Positions 1 to 8,846 of a stretch of 64,000 nt of DNA are shown here, in pieces. Position 1 is the stretch's first letter. Each line of letters starts with the position of its first letter. Origin of the DNA: an uncultured Candidatus Entotheonella sp. (GTDB lineage: Bacteria > Tectomicrobia > Entotheonellia > Entotheonellales > Entotheonellaceae); contig OY282375.1 in assembly GCA_958295825.1 (NCBI GenBank), positions 1,349,489-1,413,488 of the forward strand, in the 5' to 3' direction. A program made the position numbers and the translations under genes. The notes beneath the pieces are model-generated. The model was given only the letters and a program-made list of their open reading frames with translations, made no database searches and was not told where the DNA came from.

Positions 1-753
1 TGCCGCGAGAGTTTCGACATGAGTCGCTCGCACTTCGACCACCCCCTGGGTTCGCGCTTTGAGGAAATGGACGCCACGGTTTTCTTTGAAGACGTGTTCG
101 TGCCCTGGGAACGGGTGTTCTTGCTGGGCGACGCGGATTTGCTCAATGACATGCCGCGCGCCACCAACTCGTCGGTGCACACGGCCCATCAGGGGGCGAT
201 CAAGAACGTGGCGAAGAGCGAGTTCGTGCTAGGCGTGGCGCTGCTCATGGCACGCACGCTGGGCTCAGAGGAATTGCCACAGGTGAAGGAGCGTTTGGCC
301 GAGCTGATGACCTACACGGAGGTCATGAAAGCTTCCCTGCGCGCTGCCGAGGCGGATGCGCGGCGCGATCAGTGGGGGGTGATGTGTCCTGACGCGCTGC
401 CGCTGGAAGCCATCCGCGCGCTGTTTATGAGCGTCTATCCCCGTATGGTGGAAATTTTACAACTCCTGGGATCGAGTAGCTTCATGGCCCTGCCGTCAGA
501 AGCCGACTTCGACACCCCGCTGGCGGCGGAGATCGAGCGCTATCTGGCCACCGATACGGCCTCCGCTCGGCAGCGGGTGCAACTGTTCCACCTGGCGTGG
601 GACGTCGCCTGCAGCGCGTTCGGCGGCCGGCAGGTGCTCTACGAGCGTTTCTTTGCCGGCGACCCGCTGGCGCGCGCCGGTTTCCTGTACAGTCTGTATC
701 CGAAAGAGCCGTTGATGGAGCGTATCCGAGAGTTTCTCGATCAGGATGGGTAA
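1..753 (+). CDS. hpaB: 4-hydroxyphenylacetate 3-monooxygenase-type oxygenase (HpaB family), 5' truncated
   Basis: C-terminal part of a FADH2-dependent aromatic ortho-hydroxylase of the HpaB family. The reading frame is open to base 1, and the methionine at base 19 is internal, because the SHFDHPLGSRFEEMDA stretch followed by a FEDVFVPWERVFL-like segment belongs to the middle of these roughly 500-residue proteins. The remainder is the helical C-terminal domain. Known family role: hydroxylation of a phenol to a catechol using reduced flavin from a separate reductase, which is not in the window. The extradiol dioxygenase 1.2 kb downstream suggests that the catechol formed is ring-cleaved. The actual substrate is not decided by the sequence. 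Confidence 0.85.
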   Translation, partial: CRESFDMSRSHFDHPLGSRFEEMDATVFFEDVFVPWERVFLLGDADLLNDMPRATNSSVHTAHQGAIKNVAKSEFVLGVALLMARTLGSEELPQVKERLAELMTYTEVMKASLRAAEADARRDQWGVMCPDALPLEAIRALFMSVYPRMVEILQLLGSSSFMALPSEADFDTPLAAEIERYLATDTASARQRVQLFHLAWDVACSAFGGRQVLYERFFAGDPLARAGFLYSLYPKEPLMERIREFLDQDG

Positions 754-768
754 CGGAGAAATGAGATT

Positions 769-1974
769 ATGGACAACTACCGATTGCTATTGGAACAAGC
801 GGCACGGCTTTACGAAAAGTACGAGGCCGGACGTCCGCAACCCTTCAACATCTTTTCCGTTCTGCGCCGCGAGAACGACGAGGTAAACCTCCACTCGCGT
901 TTTCTTCACGCGCTGCTCGACTACAAGAAGCCGGGACATGAAACCAAGGAAAACCTGGCGGACTTCTTGCGGCATGTTGGCGTGGGGGACTTTGAACAAC
1001 ATGGTGTCAAGGTCGAGCGGGAAAGCGCCTACATCGACATCCTGATCACCAACGATGCCGGACAGGCAATTGCGATCGAGAACAAAATCGAGGCAAAGGA
1101 TCAACCGAAGCAACTTTGCAGGTATTACAATACGCTGAAGAATCGGGGATACAGCAACATTCATCTGCTGTACCTGACGCTCTATGGCGCTGATCCTTCG
1201 GAGGCTAGTTTCTGCGGTCCCAACTGCGAGGCGCGTTCTCACTACGAGGCTATTTCTTACAAGGATACACTTCCTGATTGGTTGGAACGCTGCCAACAGC
1301 GCGCCTGCGACGAACTCGGGTTGAGGGAGTCGGTCGCGCAGTATCGGCAACTCGTTCAAAAACTGACAGGCACCGATTTCGAAGGAGCATACATGAATGA
1401 GCTAACGGAGCTTGTTTTGGAGGGCGACAACCTTGTTCTTGTCCACGACCTGAATGAGGAGGCCATGATTCAAGCAAAGATTCATTTATTGCAGCAATTG
1501 TGGTGCGAAGTCGACATCGCGCTGAAGGAGGAAATTGCAGACCTTCCTCCCATCGGCGAAACAGACAAAACCATCGGACGGAATCATGCTTCCGAGGAAA
1601 GAATCAGACACTTCTTCACTGGTACAAAAAACCTTTATCACGGCCTATTTTACCCGTTTGGTAGCGAAGCTGCCTTGGCTGTTGAAGCCGGGCACGGCGA
1701 CGGCCTTATCTTCGGGGTCCATTGTTACAACCAAATGTACAACCAAATGCACGGCCAACTCAGGAACGCAACACTGAATATACAGGGTGGGCGATCAAAT
1801 GACTATTGGCCTTGGTATCGATATGCCGACGGTAATCTTAACCTAAAGACAGCCACCCGAGATGACCTCAGACGGCTGTCGAGCAATGCGGACAGGAAGG
1901 ATTATGCGCAAGGAATCGCACGAGACTTGAAGCCGGTTTGGGATACGATCAAAAAGGCCGGTCTCGCCAGCTAG
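769..1974 (+). CDS. PD-(D/E)XK nuclease superfamily protein
   Basis: 401-residue protein beginning 16 bases after the hpaB-type gene, with GGAG upstream of the ATG. Residues about 25-120 carry a PD-(D/E)XK nuclease core: a conserved NLHSRFLHALLD segment, an aspartate near residue 90 in YIDILI, then IENKI with E104 and K106, and a following glutamine-rich helix. This layout matches the PDDEXK_4 type of predicted nuclease often found in defence islands. The C-terminal 280 residues are not recognised. Its base composition looks visibly more AT-rich than its neighbours, and it splits two catabolic genes, so recent acquisition is likely. The biological target is unknown. Confidence 0.7.
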   Translation: MDNYRLLLEQAARLYEKYEAGRPQPFNIFSVLRRENDEVNLHSRFLHALLDYKKPGHETKENLADFLRHVGVGDFEQHGVKVERESAYIDILITNDAGQAIAIENKIEAKDQPKQLCRYYNTLKNRGYSNIHLLYLTLYGADPSEASFCGPNCEARSHYEAISYKDTLPDWLERCQQRACDELGLRESVAQYRQLVQKLTGTDFEGAYMNELTELVLEGDNLVLVHDLNEEAMIQAKIHLLQQLWCEVDIALKEEIADLPPIGETDKTIGRNHASEERIRHFFTGTKNLYHGLFYPFGSEAALAVEAGHGDGLIFGVHCYNQMYNQMHGQLRNATLNIQGGRSNDYWPWYRYADGNLNLKTATRDDLRRLSSNADRKDYAQGIARDLKPVWDTIKKAGLAS

Positions 1975-2001
1975 AATCCGTAACGCAACAAGGAGGCACA
2001 C

Positions 2002-2916
2002 ATGGAACGCGTGACCCAACTTGGGTATCTGGGCATCGGGGTAAGTGACGTTGGCACTTGGGAACGCTTTGCCACCCAAACGCTCGGTCTTCAAACGCAC
2101 GAGCCGGACGCCGATGGCGCCTTGTTTCTGAAAATGGACGAGTACCATCACCGCTTCGCCCTGCGGGCCAACGGACACGACGACGTCGACTACGTGGGCT
2201 GGGAAGTCGCCGACGAGCATGCCCTCAAGGCAATGCAGGCGCAATTGGAAGCCGCGGGGGTCGAGGTAATGGCCGGCGCCGCAGACCTGGCGACGCAGCG
2301 GCGGGTTGTGGACCTTATTGCCTTCAACGACCCGGACGGCGTGCGCACGGAAATCTTCTACGGGCCGCTGGTGAACTACGACCAACCGTTCGCCTCGCCG
2401 CGCGCCATCTCCGGTTTTGAGACCGGCACGCAGGGCTTGGGGCACATCGTGCTGGTGGTGGAGAACGTGGAGCGGAGCATTCACTTCTATCGTGACGTGC
2501 TCGGCATGCGCATCAGCGATTTCGTGCAGACGTCCAGAATGGCCCCGGCCGGGAGCGCCTCGCCCCGCATGGCCTTTTTCCATTGCAACCCGCGCCACCA
2601 CTCGGTCGCGTTTCTGGCGGCGTCGATCAAGCCCCGCCTGCGGCACTTCATGCTGCAGACGCAATCGCTCGACGACGTGGGCTCGACGTACACGCTGTGC
2701 CAGGACCAGGGGGTGCCGATCAACCGCACCCTTGGGCGGCACACCAACGACCACATGGTGTCGTTCTACATGGCGTCGCCGTCGGGCTTTGAGGTCGAAT
2801 ACGGCTGGGGGGCGCGCACCGTGGACGACAACATCTGGCAGGTGCAGCAGCACACGACGGGCAGCATCTGGGGGCATCGCGCCCTGGCGGAGCAGCCGGT
2901 GGCCGCTCAGGGTTAA
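2002..2916 (+). CDS. Type I extradiol ring-cleavage dioxygenase (BphC-like, VOC superfamily)
   Basis: 304 residues, the usual size for two-domain type I extradiol dioxygenases, which cleave a catechol next to its hydroxyls using Fe(II) or Mn(II). The C-terminal catalytic domain shows the expected ligands: H148 in GLGHIVL, H215 in RLRHFML and E266 in EVEYGWG. The active-site region RHTNDHMVSFY is also present. The N-terminal domain (about 1-130) is the non-catalytic copy of the fold. A GGAGG ribosome site precedes the ATG. With the HpaB-type hydroxylase upstream it forms a hydroxylate-then-cleave pair; biphenyl, steroid and other catechols are all possible substrates. Confidence 0.9.
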   Translation: MERVTQLGYLGIGVSDVGTWERFATQTLGLQTHEPDADGALFLKMDEYHHRFALRANGHDDVDYVGWEVADEHALKAMQAQLEAAGVEVMAGAADLATQRRVVDLIAFNDPDGVRTEIFYGPLVNYDQPFASPRAISGFETGTQGLGHIVLVVENVERSIHFYRDVLGMRISDFVQTSRMAPAGSASPRMAFFHCNPRHHSVAFLAASIKPRLRHFMLQTQSLDDVGSTYTLCQDQGVPINRTLGRHTNDHMVSFYMASPSGFEVEYGWGARTVDDNIWQVQQHTTGSIWGHRALAEQPVAAQG

Positions 2917-2958
2917 TCCAGGCAGGCTAGGGATGCAAACGGCGAGGAGTAAGGATTC

Positions 2959-3399
2959 ATGGCAACGATGACTGAGGAACGGGTAGCCACCGTCCGCATG
3001 GTGAGCGAGGACGAGGCAAGCGGCAAGGCGGCGGCGATATTCGACGACATCAAGGCCACCAAGGGCCTGTCGTTCGTGCCCAATTTCTGGCGCGTTCTGG
3101 CGACGAACCCCGACCACCTGGAACTGGTGTGGACGAACCTGAAAACCCTCATGCACCCGGAGACCGTCGGGCGCCAGTCGAAGCTCGACCCGCTGACACG
3201 GGAAATCATCGCCCTGGCCGTGTCGGCGACCAACGGCTGCGCATATTGCACCAATTCTCACACGGCCGCAGTGCGCAAGCTGGGGCTGGATACCGAGGCG
3301 CTGGGGGAGGTGCTGGCGATTGTCGGCTTGTTCAACACGACTAACACCTTGGCCGACGGCTACCAAGTCGAACCCGACGTGCTGCCACCGCTGGATTAA
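2959..3399 (+). CDS. AhpD-like / carboxymuconolactone decarboxylase family protein
   Basis: 146-residue all-helical protein with the AhpD redox signature: E82, then C94 and C97 in GCAYCTNSH with H101 after them. Members with this CxxC are thiol-disulfide reductases or peroxidase partners rather than true decarboxylases. It lies 42 bases after the extradiol dioxygenase on the same strand, so it probably belongs to the same transcript and may protect the oxygen-sensitive iron enzyme. That role is inference. It ends 9 bases before the end of the convergent ogt gene. Confidence 0.85.
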   Translation: MATMTEERVATVRMVSEDEASGKAAAIFDDIKATKGLSFVPNFWRVLATNPDHLELVWTNLKTLMHPETVGRQSKLDPLTREIIALAVSATNGCAYCTNSHTAAVRKLGLDTEALGEVLAIVGLFNTTNTLADGYQVEPDVLPPLD

Positions 3400-3408
3400 C
3401 GGCTGGGG

Positions 3409-3912
3409 CTACACGAGCAGGGCGCCTTCGTGTTGCAGCAGGCGCCGCTTGACCGCTATGCCGCCGGCATAGCCGGTCAGCCGGCCGTTGGCGCCCACCA
3501 CCCGGTGGCACGGAATGACGATAGCCACCGGGTTGCGCCCATTGGCATGACCCACGGCCCGCACCGCGGCCGGTTGCCCGAGCCGCTCGGCGATCTCCCG
3601 GTACGTGGTCGTCGTGCCCCACGGAATCTCCTGAAGTTCCCGCCATACCCGCTGCTGAAACGGCGTGCCCTCCGGCGCTACCGGTAACGTGAAGCGCTGC
3701 CGCCGCCCCTCGAAATACGCCTGCAACTGCTGTCGCGCCTCGTCAAGAACCCCCTGGTCTTCCTGCCAATCCGGCTCCGGCCGCACCGGACGCTCGCCGT
3801 CCTGAAATTCGACGTGGGTTAGTCCCTGTGTGGTGCCGGCGATGCACAAGGCGCCAAAGGGAGTATCGAGGATGGTGTACCACACAGGCTCGGCAGGACG
3901 TGCGGCAGACAT
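3409..3912 (-). CDS. ogt: Methylated-DNA--protein-cysteine methyltransferase
   Basis: 167 residues. Suicide DNA repair enzyme that transfers the methyl group of O6-methylguanine to its own cysteine. The hallmark IPCHRVV is present with acceptor C135. It is preceded by the winged-helix segment TTYREIAERLGQPAAVRAVG and followed by LTGYAGGIAVKRRLLQHE, both typical of the family. There is no AdaA-type regulatory domain, so it is the stand-alone Ogt form. Convergent with the upstream aromatic cluster. Confidence 0.95.
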   Translation of the reverse strand: MSAARPAEPVWYTILDTPFGALCIAGTTQGLTHVEFQDGERPVRPEPDWQEDQGVLDEARQQLQAYFEGRRQRFTLPVAPEGTPFQQRVWRELQEIPWGTTTTYREIAERLGQPAAVRAVGHANGRNPVAIVIPCHRVVGANGRLTGYAGGIAVKRRLLQHEGALLV

Positions 3913-4034
3913 GGGCGTCTCCTGTTTCGTAAAGGTTTGGGTTGTTCAACTCTGCTTGGCGGTTGACATTCCGCAGGCGGCCATCTACTTTCTGCCCGAA
4001 GGCGAGCGAGCATCCTGCCGTGAGGTCTCAAGCG

Positions 4035-4745
4035 ATGACAAGGCCGCAACCCGTGACGAACACCTTGCCCCGTTACCAGTGGAGCGCCAACGAATATCAA
4101 GGCATGATCAAGGCCGGGGGGTTCGACGAGGTCAGACTGCTGGATGGCGACGTTGTCATTATGGGCGCCGCTTGTGAGCCGTACCGCTGGACGCTCGATG
4201 ATTATGAAAAACTCGTCGCCCTAGGGCTGCTTGAAGACAAGCACGTCGAGCTCGTGCAAGGAGAGATTCTTGTCATGTCGCCCATGGGTGAACCCCACGC
4301 TCTGACCATCATACAGTTGAACGAGATTCTGAGCCCGCACTTCAACTCCCGAACGGGGTATCGCCTCCGCATTCAGATGCCCCTTGCCCTGCCTTCCCTG
4401 CTCTCCGAACCCGAACCGGACCTGGCCGTCGTGGCCCTGAACGCACCCACCAGCGCGGCCGGTCGCCCTACCAGCGCCGATCTCGTGATTGAGGTTGCCG
4501 AATCGTCCCTGGACTACGACCGCGGCCACAAGGGCTCACTCTACGCCGCTGCCGGCATCCGCGACTTCTGGCTTGCCAATCTCCCCGAACGCCGCCTCGA
4601 CGTTTACCGGCGTCCCGTCCCCGACCCCCAATCCTTCAGCGCTTGGCGCTACCAGGATTGCCAGGTCCTGCAAGCCGGCGAGCGGGTTTCCCCCTTGGTG
4701 GCGCCTGAGATCATCGTACCGGTTACGGCGGTGTTTCCAGCCTGA
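4035..4745 (+). CDS. Uma2 family (DUF820) PD-(D/E)XK endonuclease-like protein
   Basis: 236 residues when started at the ATG at 4035; an in-frame ATG at 3942 would add 31 residues that do not resemble the family. Uma2 features are clear: ELVQGEILVMSPMGEPHA, the EPEPDLAVV strand, LVIEVAESS, and the DFWLANLPERRLDVYR end. These map onto the D..E.K core of restriction-type folds. Biological function is not established for the family, which is expanded in some environmental bacteria. This is the first of three Uma2 genes in the window. The left end of the IS1595-type transposon begins 48 bases after its stop codon. Confidence 0.85.
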   Translation: MTRPQPVTNTLPRYQWSANEYQGMIKAGGFDEVRLLDGDVVIMGAACEPYRWTLDDYEKLVALGLLEDKHVELVQGEILVMSPMGEPHALTIIQLNEILSPHFNSRTGYRLRIQMPLALPSLLSEPEPDLAVVALNAPTSAAGRPTSADLVIEVAESSLDYDRGHKGSLYAAAGIRDFWLANLPERRLDVYRRPVPDPQSFSAWRYQDCQVLQAGERVSPLVAPEIIVPVTAVFPA

Positions 4746-4784
4746 GAGAACCCTGTGCTCCAGTGTTTCATTGTGCAACAAATG

Positions 4785-4792
4785 GCGATCGG
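4785..4792. repeat. Probable target-site duplication, left copy
   Basis: GCGATCGG here matches GCGATCGT at 8191-8198 in seven of eight positions, in direct orientation, immediately outside the inverted repeats. Eight bases is the duplication length known for IS1595-family elements. The core is palindromic, so the exact boundary is uncertain by one or two bases. Confidence 0.55.
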
Positions 4793-4811
4793 AATTACAA
4801 GTTACAGGCTT
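4793..4811 (+). repeat. Terminal inverted repeat, left end of the IS1595-type transposon
   Basis: Contains TACAAGTTACAGGCTT, which reappears as its exact reverse complement at 8172-8187. The stop codon of the passenger methyltransferase (4802-4804) falls inside it. Confidence 0.85.
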
Positions 4812-5848
4812 AATAGCACGCCCTGCCCTGTGCCGCGCGCAACCATGCCCGGCACGTCGAATCCCTTGCCATTCAGAATGTCTTCAACCGTCCGTAGCTG
4901 CATACGGGGGTATGGCCGCGCAAACGTGGACTGGGTATCCCCTGCCTCAGCCATGAAGCGATGGAAGTTACGTTCCTTCGTTACGCCCAATGGCTCCAGG
5001 ATAATCAGGCCGACCCTCAGCGCCGCGTCGTTCTCCAACACGCCTCGCAGGGCGCGTAGCGTGGCAATACCGACATTCTTGCCGCCCTTCACCTCCATCG
5101 CCATGCTTTGCAGGTCGTCCACGTTCGGCATAGCGAAGTACAAGCGTCCGTCGATGCCGCCGTCTGCCGGGCGCCGCGTTGTCACGAAGCCGTCCACGGT
5201 TTCGACAGCCCATTTCTGGAAGTGGCAGGGATCACGCTTCCACAGGTCGCGGGCGCCTTCCAGGGTGCGCGGCACGCCGTCAACTTCAAAGTCCTTGCCC
5301 GCCACCAATCGCAGGCGGTCTTGCAGGCGCACCTTCGCCACGCGCTTGACGGCGTGAATGGCGATGTCGATACCGACCCAGCGCCGCCCCAGTCTGTGGG
5401 CAGCCTCCAGCGTGGTGGCGCAACCGCAGAACGGGTCGAATACCACGTCGCCTTCGTTGCTGCTGGTCTTGATGATGCGCTCAAGCAGCGCCAAGGGCTT
5501 TTGCGTCGCGTAGCCCATGCGTTCACGGGTGCGGCCAGACAAGTTGTCAATATCGTTCCACAAATTCGTTGCAGGTCGCCCGCCAGAGAGATAGGTCTTG
5601 CGATCAGGGCGCCCCGTGCCAGACCATGTCGCCCCTCTCTGTCCAACGCCCACAACTTGGCGGGCTTCATACGCCACCCCCATCTTGGGACATATCCCTT
5701 GTATTCATACACAAGGTTCGGCCTTTCTCCCATTGATGCCGTGCGTATGATTTCGTGAAGTCTGTATCTGCCCTTCTCGTCTTCAGGTCTGTAAAAGTCG
5801 GACACCTATTTCTCATCATGAGGCACATACACCGGATTCCACGTCCTA

Positions 5849-6695
5849 GGCTCAGGACTCATAACCAGAAACTAACCGTGGCAGCTATGCAGATGGCACT
5901 GAAGAACGTATGCGCACAGCGGTCGTACCGAGTGGCGATGCGGCGCCAATCCTTCAGCCTGCCAAACAGGCGTTCGATGAGGTTACGGCTCTTGTACAAC
6001 TCGGTGTCGTAGATGATGGGCTCTTTGCGCTTGGCGCGGCCCGGAATGCAGGACTTGATGCCACGTTCGGCAAGGGCCTTGCGCAACCTGTCGCTGTCAT
6101 AACCCTTGTCGGCTATCAGGACAGCGGCTTTCGGTAGGGCCTCAAGTACCGTATCAGCCCCGCAGTAGTCGCTGACCTGCCCCGCCGTCAACCGCAGCAC
6201 GACGGGCTTGCCATCGCCGTCGCAGACGGCGTGGAGCTTCGAGTTCAGCCCGCCCCGGGTGCGTCCGATGCAGCGCGAAAGCCCCCCCCCTTGAGCAGGC
6301 TGGCGGCGGTGCGATGCGCTTTGAGATGGGTGCTATCGATCATGACCGTCTTGGTGGCGGTGCTTTCGGCAGCCAGGGCTTGGAAGATGCGGTCGAAGAC
6401 CGCGGCCCTGCTCCAGCGCACGAAGCGATTGTAGAGTGTCTTGTGGGGTCCGTAACAGGCGGGCGCGTCGCGCCATATTAGCCCATAGCGGATGACGTGG
6501 ATGATACCGCTGATGACCTTTCGGTCATCGCCGCGTGGGACGCCGCGCACCTTGTTGGGTGACAGGGGTTTGAGTTCGGTCAAACGGGTCGTCGGGCAGC
6601 CAGAAGTGGTGCTCGGACATGATCGCTCTCCTAATGGCGTCAGCGTGTTGACTCTCATCACAGGCCCCATGATACCCTTTTATAGGTCCTGAGCC
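5849..6695 (-). mobile_element. IS5-family element (IS427-like) inserted in the methyltransferase gene
   Basis: 847 bp with imperfect terminal inverted repeats: GGCTCAGGACTCATAA at the left and its partner ending TATAGGTCCTGAGCC at the right. It is flanked by TA on both sides (5847-5848, 6696-6697), the usual duplication for this group. Removing the element and one TA restores the methyltransferase frame across the junction (codons for KTSARTWNPVY), which proves insertion into a pre-existing gene. Confidence 0.85.
5859..6620 (-). pseudogene. IS5-family transposase, frameshifted
   Basis: Starts at the ATG at 6620 (MSEHHFWLPDDPF). The frame shifts near 6590 into RLTELKPLSPNK and continues through DDRKVISGIIHVIRYGLIWRDAP and MIDSTHLKAHRTAASLLKGG. 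It shifts again at a run of nine G (plus strand 6282-6290) into GGLNSKLHAVCDGDGK and the terminal DDE-type half with ADKGYDSDRLR and NLIERLFGRLKDWRRIATRYD. The G run could be a slippage site, but the additional upstream shift makes the gene a probable pseudogene. Confidence 0.8.
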
Positions 6696-7250
6696 TAGCA
6701 GATGTCTTGGAATAGGACAGGATGATGTCTCTCACCTGCCCAAAGCCTTTGGAATCGTTATGAGAACTTGTGCGTCGCCAGGTAATCTCGCTTCTGAAGT
6801 TCTCATGCCCGAAGATGGCGTCCATCATCACTTTGAGGTAGTGGCTGGCAGTCGGACCACAATGCAGGTAGATGGAGCCAGTCGGCTTCAAGATGGGCTT
6901 CATTGGCAGCAAGCGCTCTACCATGTAGGACAGATACGCCAGCAAGCGCGGCTGCGTGCCGCGCAAGGCATTCACCCAAAGACGCCAGAACTCAGCCACC
7001 TTGTCATCGATGCCGCGTTCGCGCATGAGCACCGGCATGACGCGGATGGCGCGTTCGCGCTCCTCGTCCAATGTCCACAGGTCGCAGAAGGCTTCAATCT
7101 GGTCAGGCAGCAGGCGGCCGGTGGCATCCCTGTAAATGGCGTTGTATTCCTGATTCGAGTTGAAGGGCGGGTCCAGGTAAATCAGGTCCACGCTGCCCAG
7201 GTTCACGTGATCTCGCATGATCGTGAGGCAGTCGCCGTAGTAGAGCCGGT

Positions 7251-8125
7251 TCACGCGAAGCATCCCCGGAGGAAGGTGCTGAATGGATCGACATTCTTGC
7301 GTTCGTTGTACTTCCAGCAGGCTTCGGCGACGTACAGCAGGGTATACGGTACGCCGTAGTGGTGATGCGAGCCGTACCAGGCGCGCTTGAGCAAAGACCA
7401 GAAGCCCTCAATCGTGTTGGTGTGAACCGAGCCTTCGGCATAGGCCGTGCTGTGGTTGATAACGGCGTGCTGCTGAAGTTCTTGACGCCGCCATAGCCCT
7501 TCCATTCGTCCGTCATCAGCAGCGAGCCGGCGGGTTCCACGTTGTCCTTGATGAACTTGAGCAGGGTCTTGCCGCGGACCTTGGCGGCAGTGCGGGCCGT
7601 TACGCGGCCGCCGCGTTCGACGGCGCCGACGATCAGGCGCTTGGCCGTGCCGCGTCCTTTCTTGGCGGGCTTGTCGTCTTCGCGCCGATTGCCGTTACGC
7701 GGCTTGCCGCCCAGATAGGTTTCGTCGGCTTCGATGATGCCTTGGAGCAGGTGACGCTCGCGGTTCACCATCGCAACCCGAATGCGGGTTTGCATGTACC
7801 CTACGGTTTGTTGCCTCACGTCCAGATCACGGGCAAGCTGGCAGCTCGACAGGCGTTTCTTGGCGTTCGCCATCAAGCCGATTGCCAGGAACCACTTTTG
7901 CAAAGGGACTTTGGTCTTTTGCATGATCGTGCCGGACAGGACGTTGAAGCTGGACTTGCAAGCGTGGCAATTCCAACGGCCCACCTTGTCCAGTTCGTTC
8001 TTGCGGGCCACCTTGTCGCTCCTGCAATGCGGGCAGGTCGGATTATCCCCCCAACGGACGGTTTCAAGGTGTTCAAGGCAGGATTCTTGCGTCGGATACT
8101 TGCTGAAAATACTGATCAGGTTCAT
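7251..8125 (-). pseudogene. IS1595/ISXO2-type transposase, single frameshift
   Basis: A perfect AGGAGGTGA ribosome site precedes the ATG at 8125. The N-terminus has a zinc ribbon (CPHCRSDKV, CHACKSSF), followed by the DDE-type IS1595 domain: EADETYLGGKPRNGNR, the MTDEWKGYGGV strand, then, after a frameshift near 7475, HAVINHSTAYAEGSVHTNTIEGFWSLLKR. The last block completes the catalytic core, with an N-T-I-E-G-F-W signature. The single shift is the only lesion seen. Confidence 0.85.
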
Positions 8126-8171
8126 GGCGTCACCTCCTAAAGAGAAGGGACTACCCTATGCCTGAATTGTC

Positions 8172-8190
8172 AAGCCTGTAACTTGTAGTT
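8172..8190 (-). repeat. Terminal inverted repeat, right end of the IS1595-type transposon
   Basis: Reverse complement matches 4793-4811 at 18 of 19 positions. It lies 46 bases upstream of the transposase start codon. The direct 8-bp partner of the target duplication follows at 8191-8198. Confidence 0.85.
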
Positions 8191-8198
8191 GCGATCGT

Positions 8199-8846
8199 AT
8201 AAACTATCTGTTCAAGAATATTCTCAATCCTCAATTCTTCGTAGCAGCGAAAATAGTTTCTTAAATTCAATTGTGGCTCGTACTCTCGACTATTTCGCCA
8301 AACTATAGCACTTAGTGGTATAATTACAAGAGAAAATGCCGAAACGATATAACTGGGCTATGAGAATGACAGTCATTTCACCCCCCCCTCCCTACACCCG
8401 TTGCAAAACGGTCTTAACCACGTTCATCTTCGGCGCAATCTGCGTGTCGTGCATCGCGGTGGACACCCGCCGCGGCGTTCGGCTGCCTGGGATGGGCCGG
8501 CGGCCGGCGTGGATGACGTCTGGCCAGGCGCCCAAGATCCGGTGGCGCCGGTGGGCGGAGCGGAGAACGGGTCCGCGGAAGCGGCGGATGGGCAGGAAGC
8601 CTGATGGGTCGTCTGGCTGGAACGGCTGTGGCGGCCTTGGCGCTGGTCGTGGCCTGAGCGTCGTCGTCTAAGCGCTTGATTGCCGGGTTTCAGGCAGTCC
8701 CACAGGGCTTTGCCGAAGCTGGTGTGGCCGGGGGCTGAGGACCCTGCCGTGTCGGGTGTGGCTGAGGCTGCAGGGGCGACCGGAGAGTCGTCTGCCGGCG
8801 GGTCGGATGAGAAGCAGGACGGATTGATCGGCTTTCAGAGCGCAGT
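8199..8846. other. No supported gene; AT-rich then GC-rich noncoding stretch
   Basis: The first 130 bases are AT-rich, with a perfect 10-base palindrome AGAATATTCT at 8215-8224 and a perfect TATAAT at 8319-8324 lacking a convincing -35 box. Open frames beyond it have low-complexity, compositionally driven translations and no recognisable motif. I see no gene that I can support. Confidence 0.5.

Larger units (their letters stand above)
4802..7263 (-). pseudogene. DNA methyltransferase with C-terminal Mrr-like endonuclease domain, disrupted
   Basis: Read from 7263 downwards. The first 190 codons hold the catalytic motif DLIYLDPPFNS, and the part below 5683 holds the cofactor-binding DPFCGCATTLEAA. 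Motif IV before motif I indicates a beta-class N4/N6 methyltransferase. The last 130 residues (GGIDGRLYFA, then MEVKGG) look like an Mrr/PD-(D/E)XK nuclease domain, suggesting a combined restriction-modification protein. Three lesions are visible: the IS5-family insertion at 5849-6695, an in-frame TAG at 5806-5808 once the insertion is removed, and a frameshift near 5640. It begins 13 bases before the transposase ends. Confidence 0.85.
4793..8190. mobile_element. IS1595-family transposon carrying a DNA methyltransferase passenger gene
   Basis: A 3.4-kb unit bounded by near-identical inverted repeats (4793-4811 and 8172-8190, 18 of 19 matching) and a probable 8-bp target duplication. Inside, on the minus strand, are an IS1595/ISXO2-type transposase gene and, overlapping its end by 13 bases, a methyltransferase gene whose stop codon lies within the left inverted repeat. 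The methyltransferase is therefore a passenger of the element. An IS5-family element (5849-6695) later inserted into it. All coding regions carry lesions, so the element is defective. Confidence 0.8.

Noticed and set aside
6282-6290. Run of nine G in the IS5-type transposase as a programmed frameshift site
   Set aside because: Possible for this group, but another frameshift near 6590 already inactivates the gene, so I treat it as decay.
8336-8671. ORF of 111 codons behind a perfect TATAAT
   Set aside because: No matching -35 box and no Shine-Dalgarno site; the translation is arginine- and glycine-rich, as expected from GC-rich noncoding DNA.
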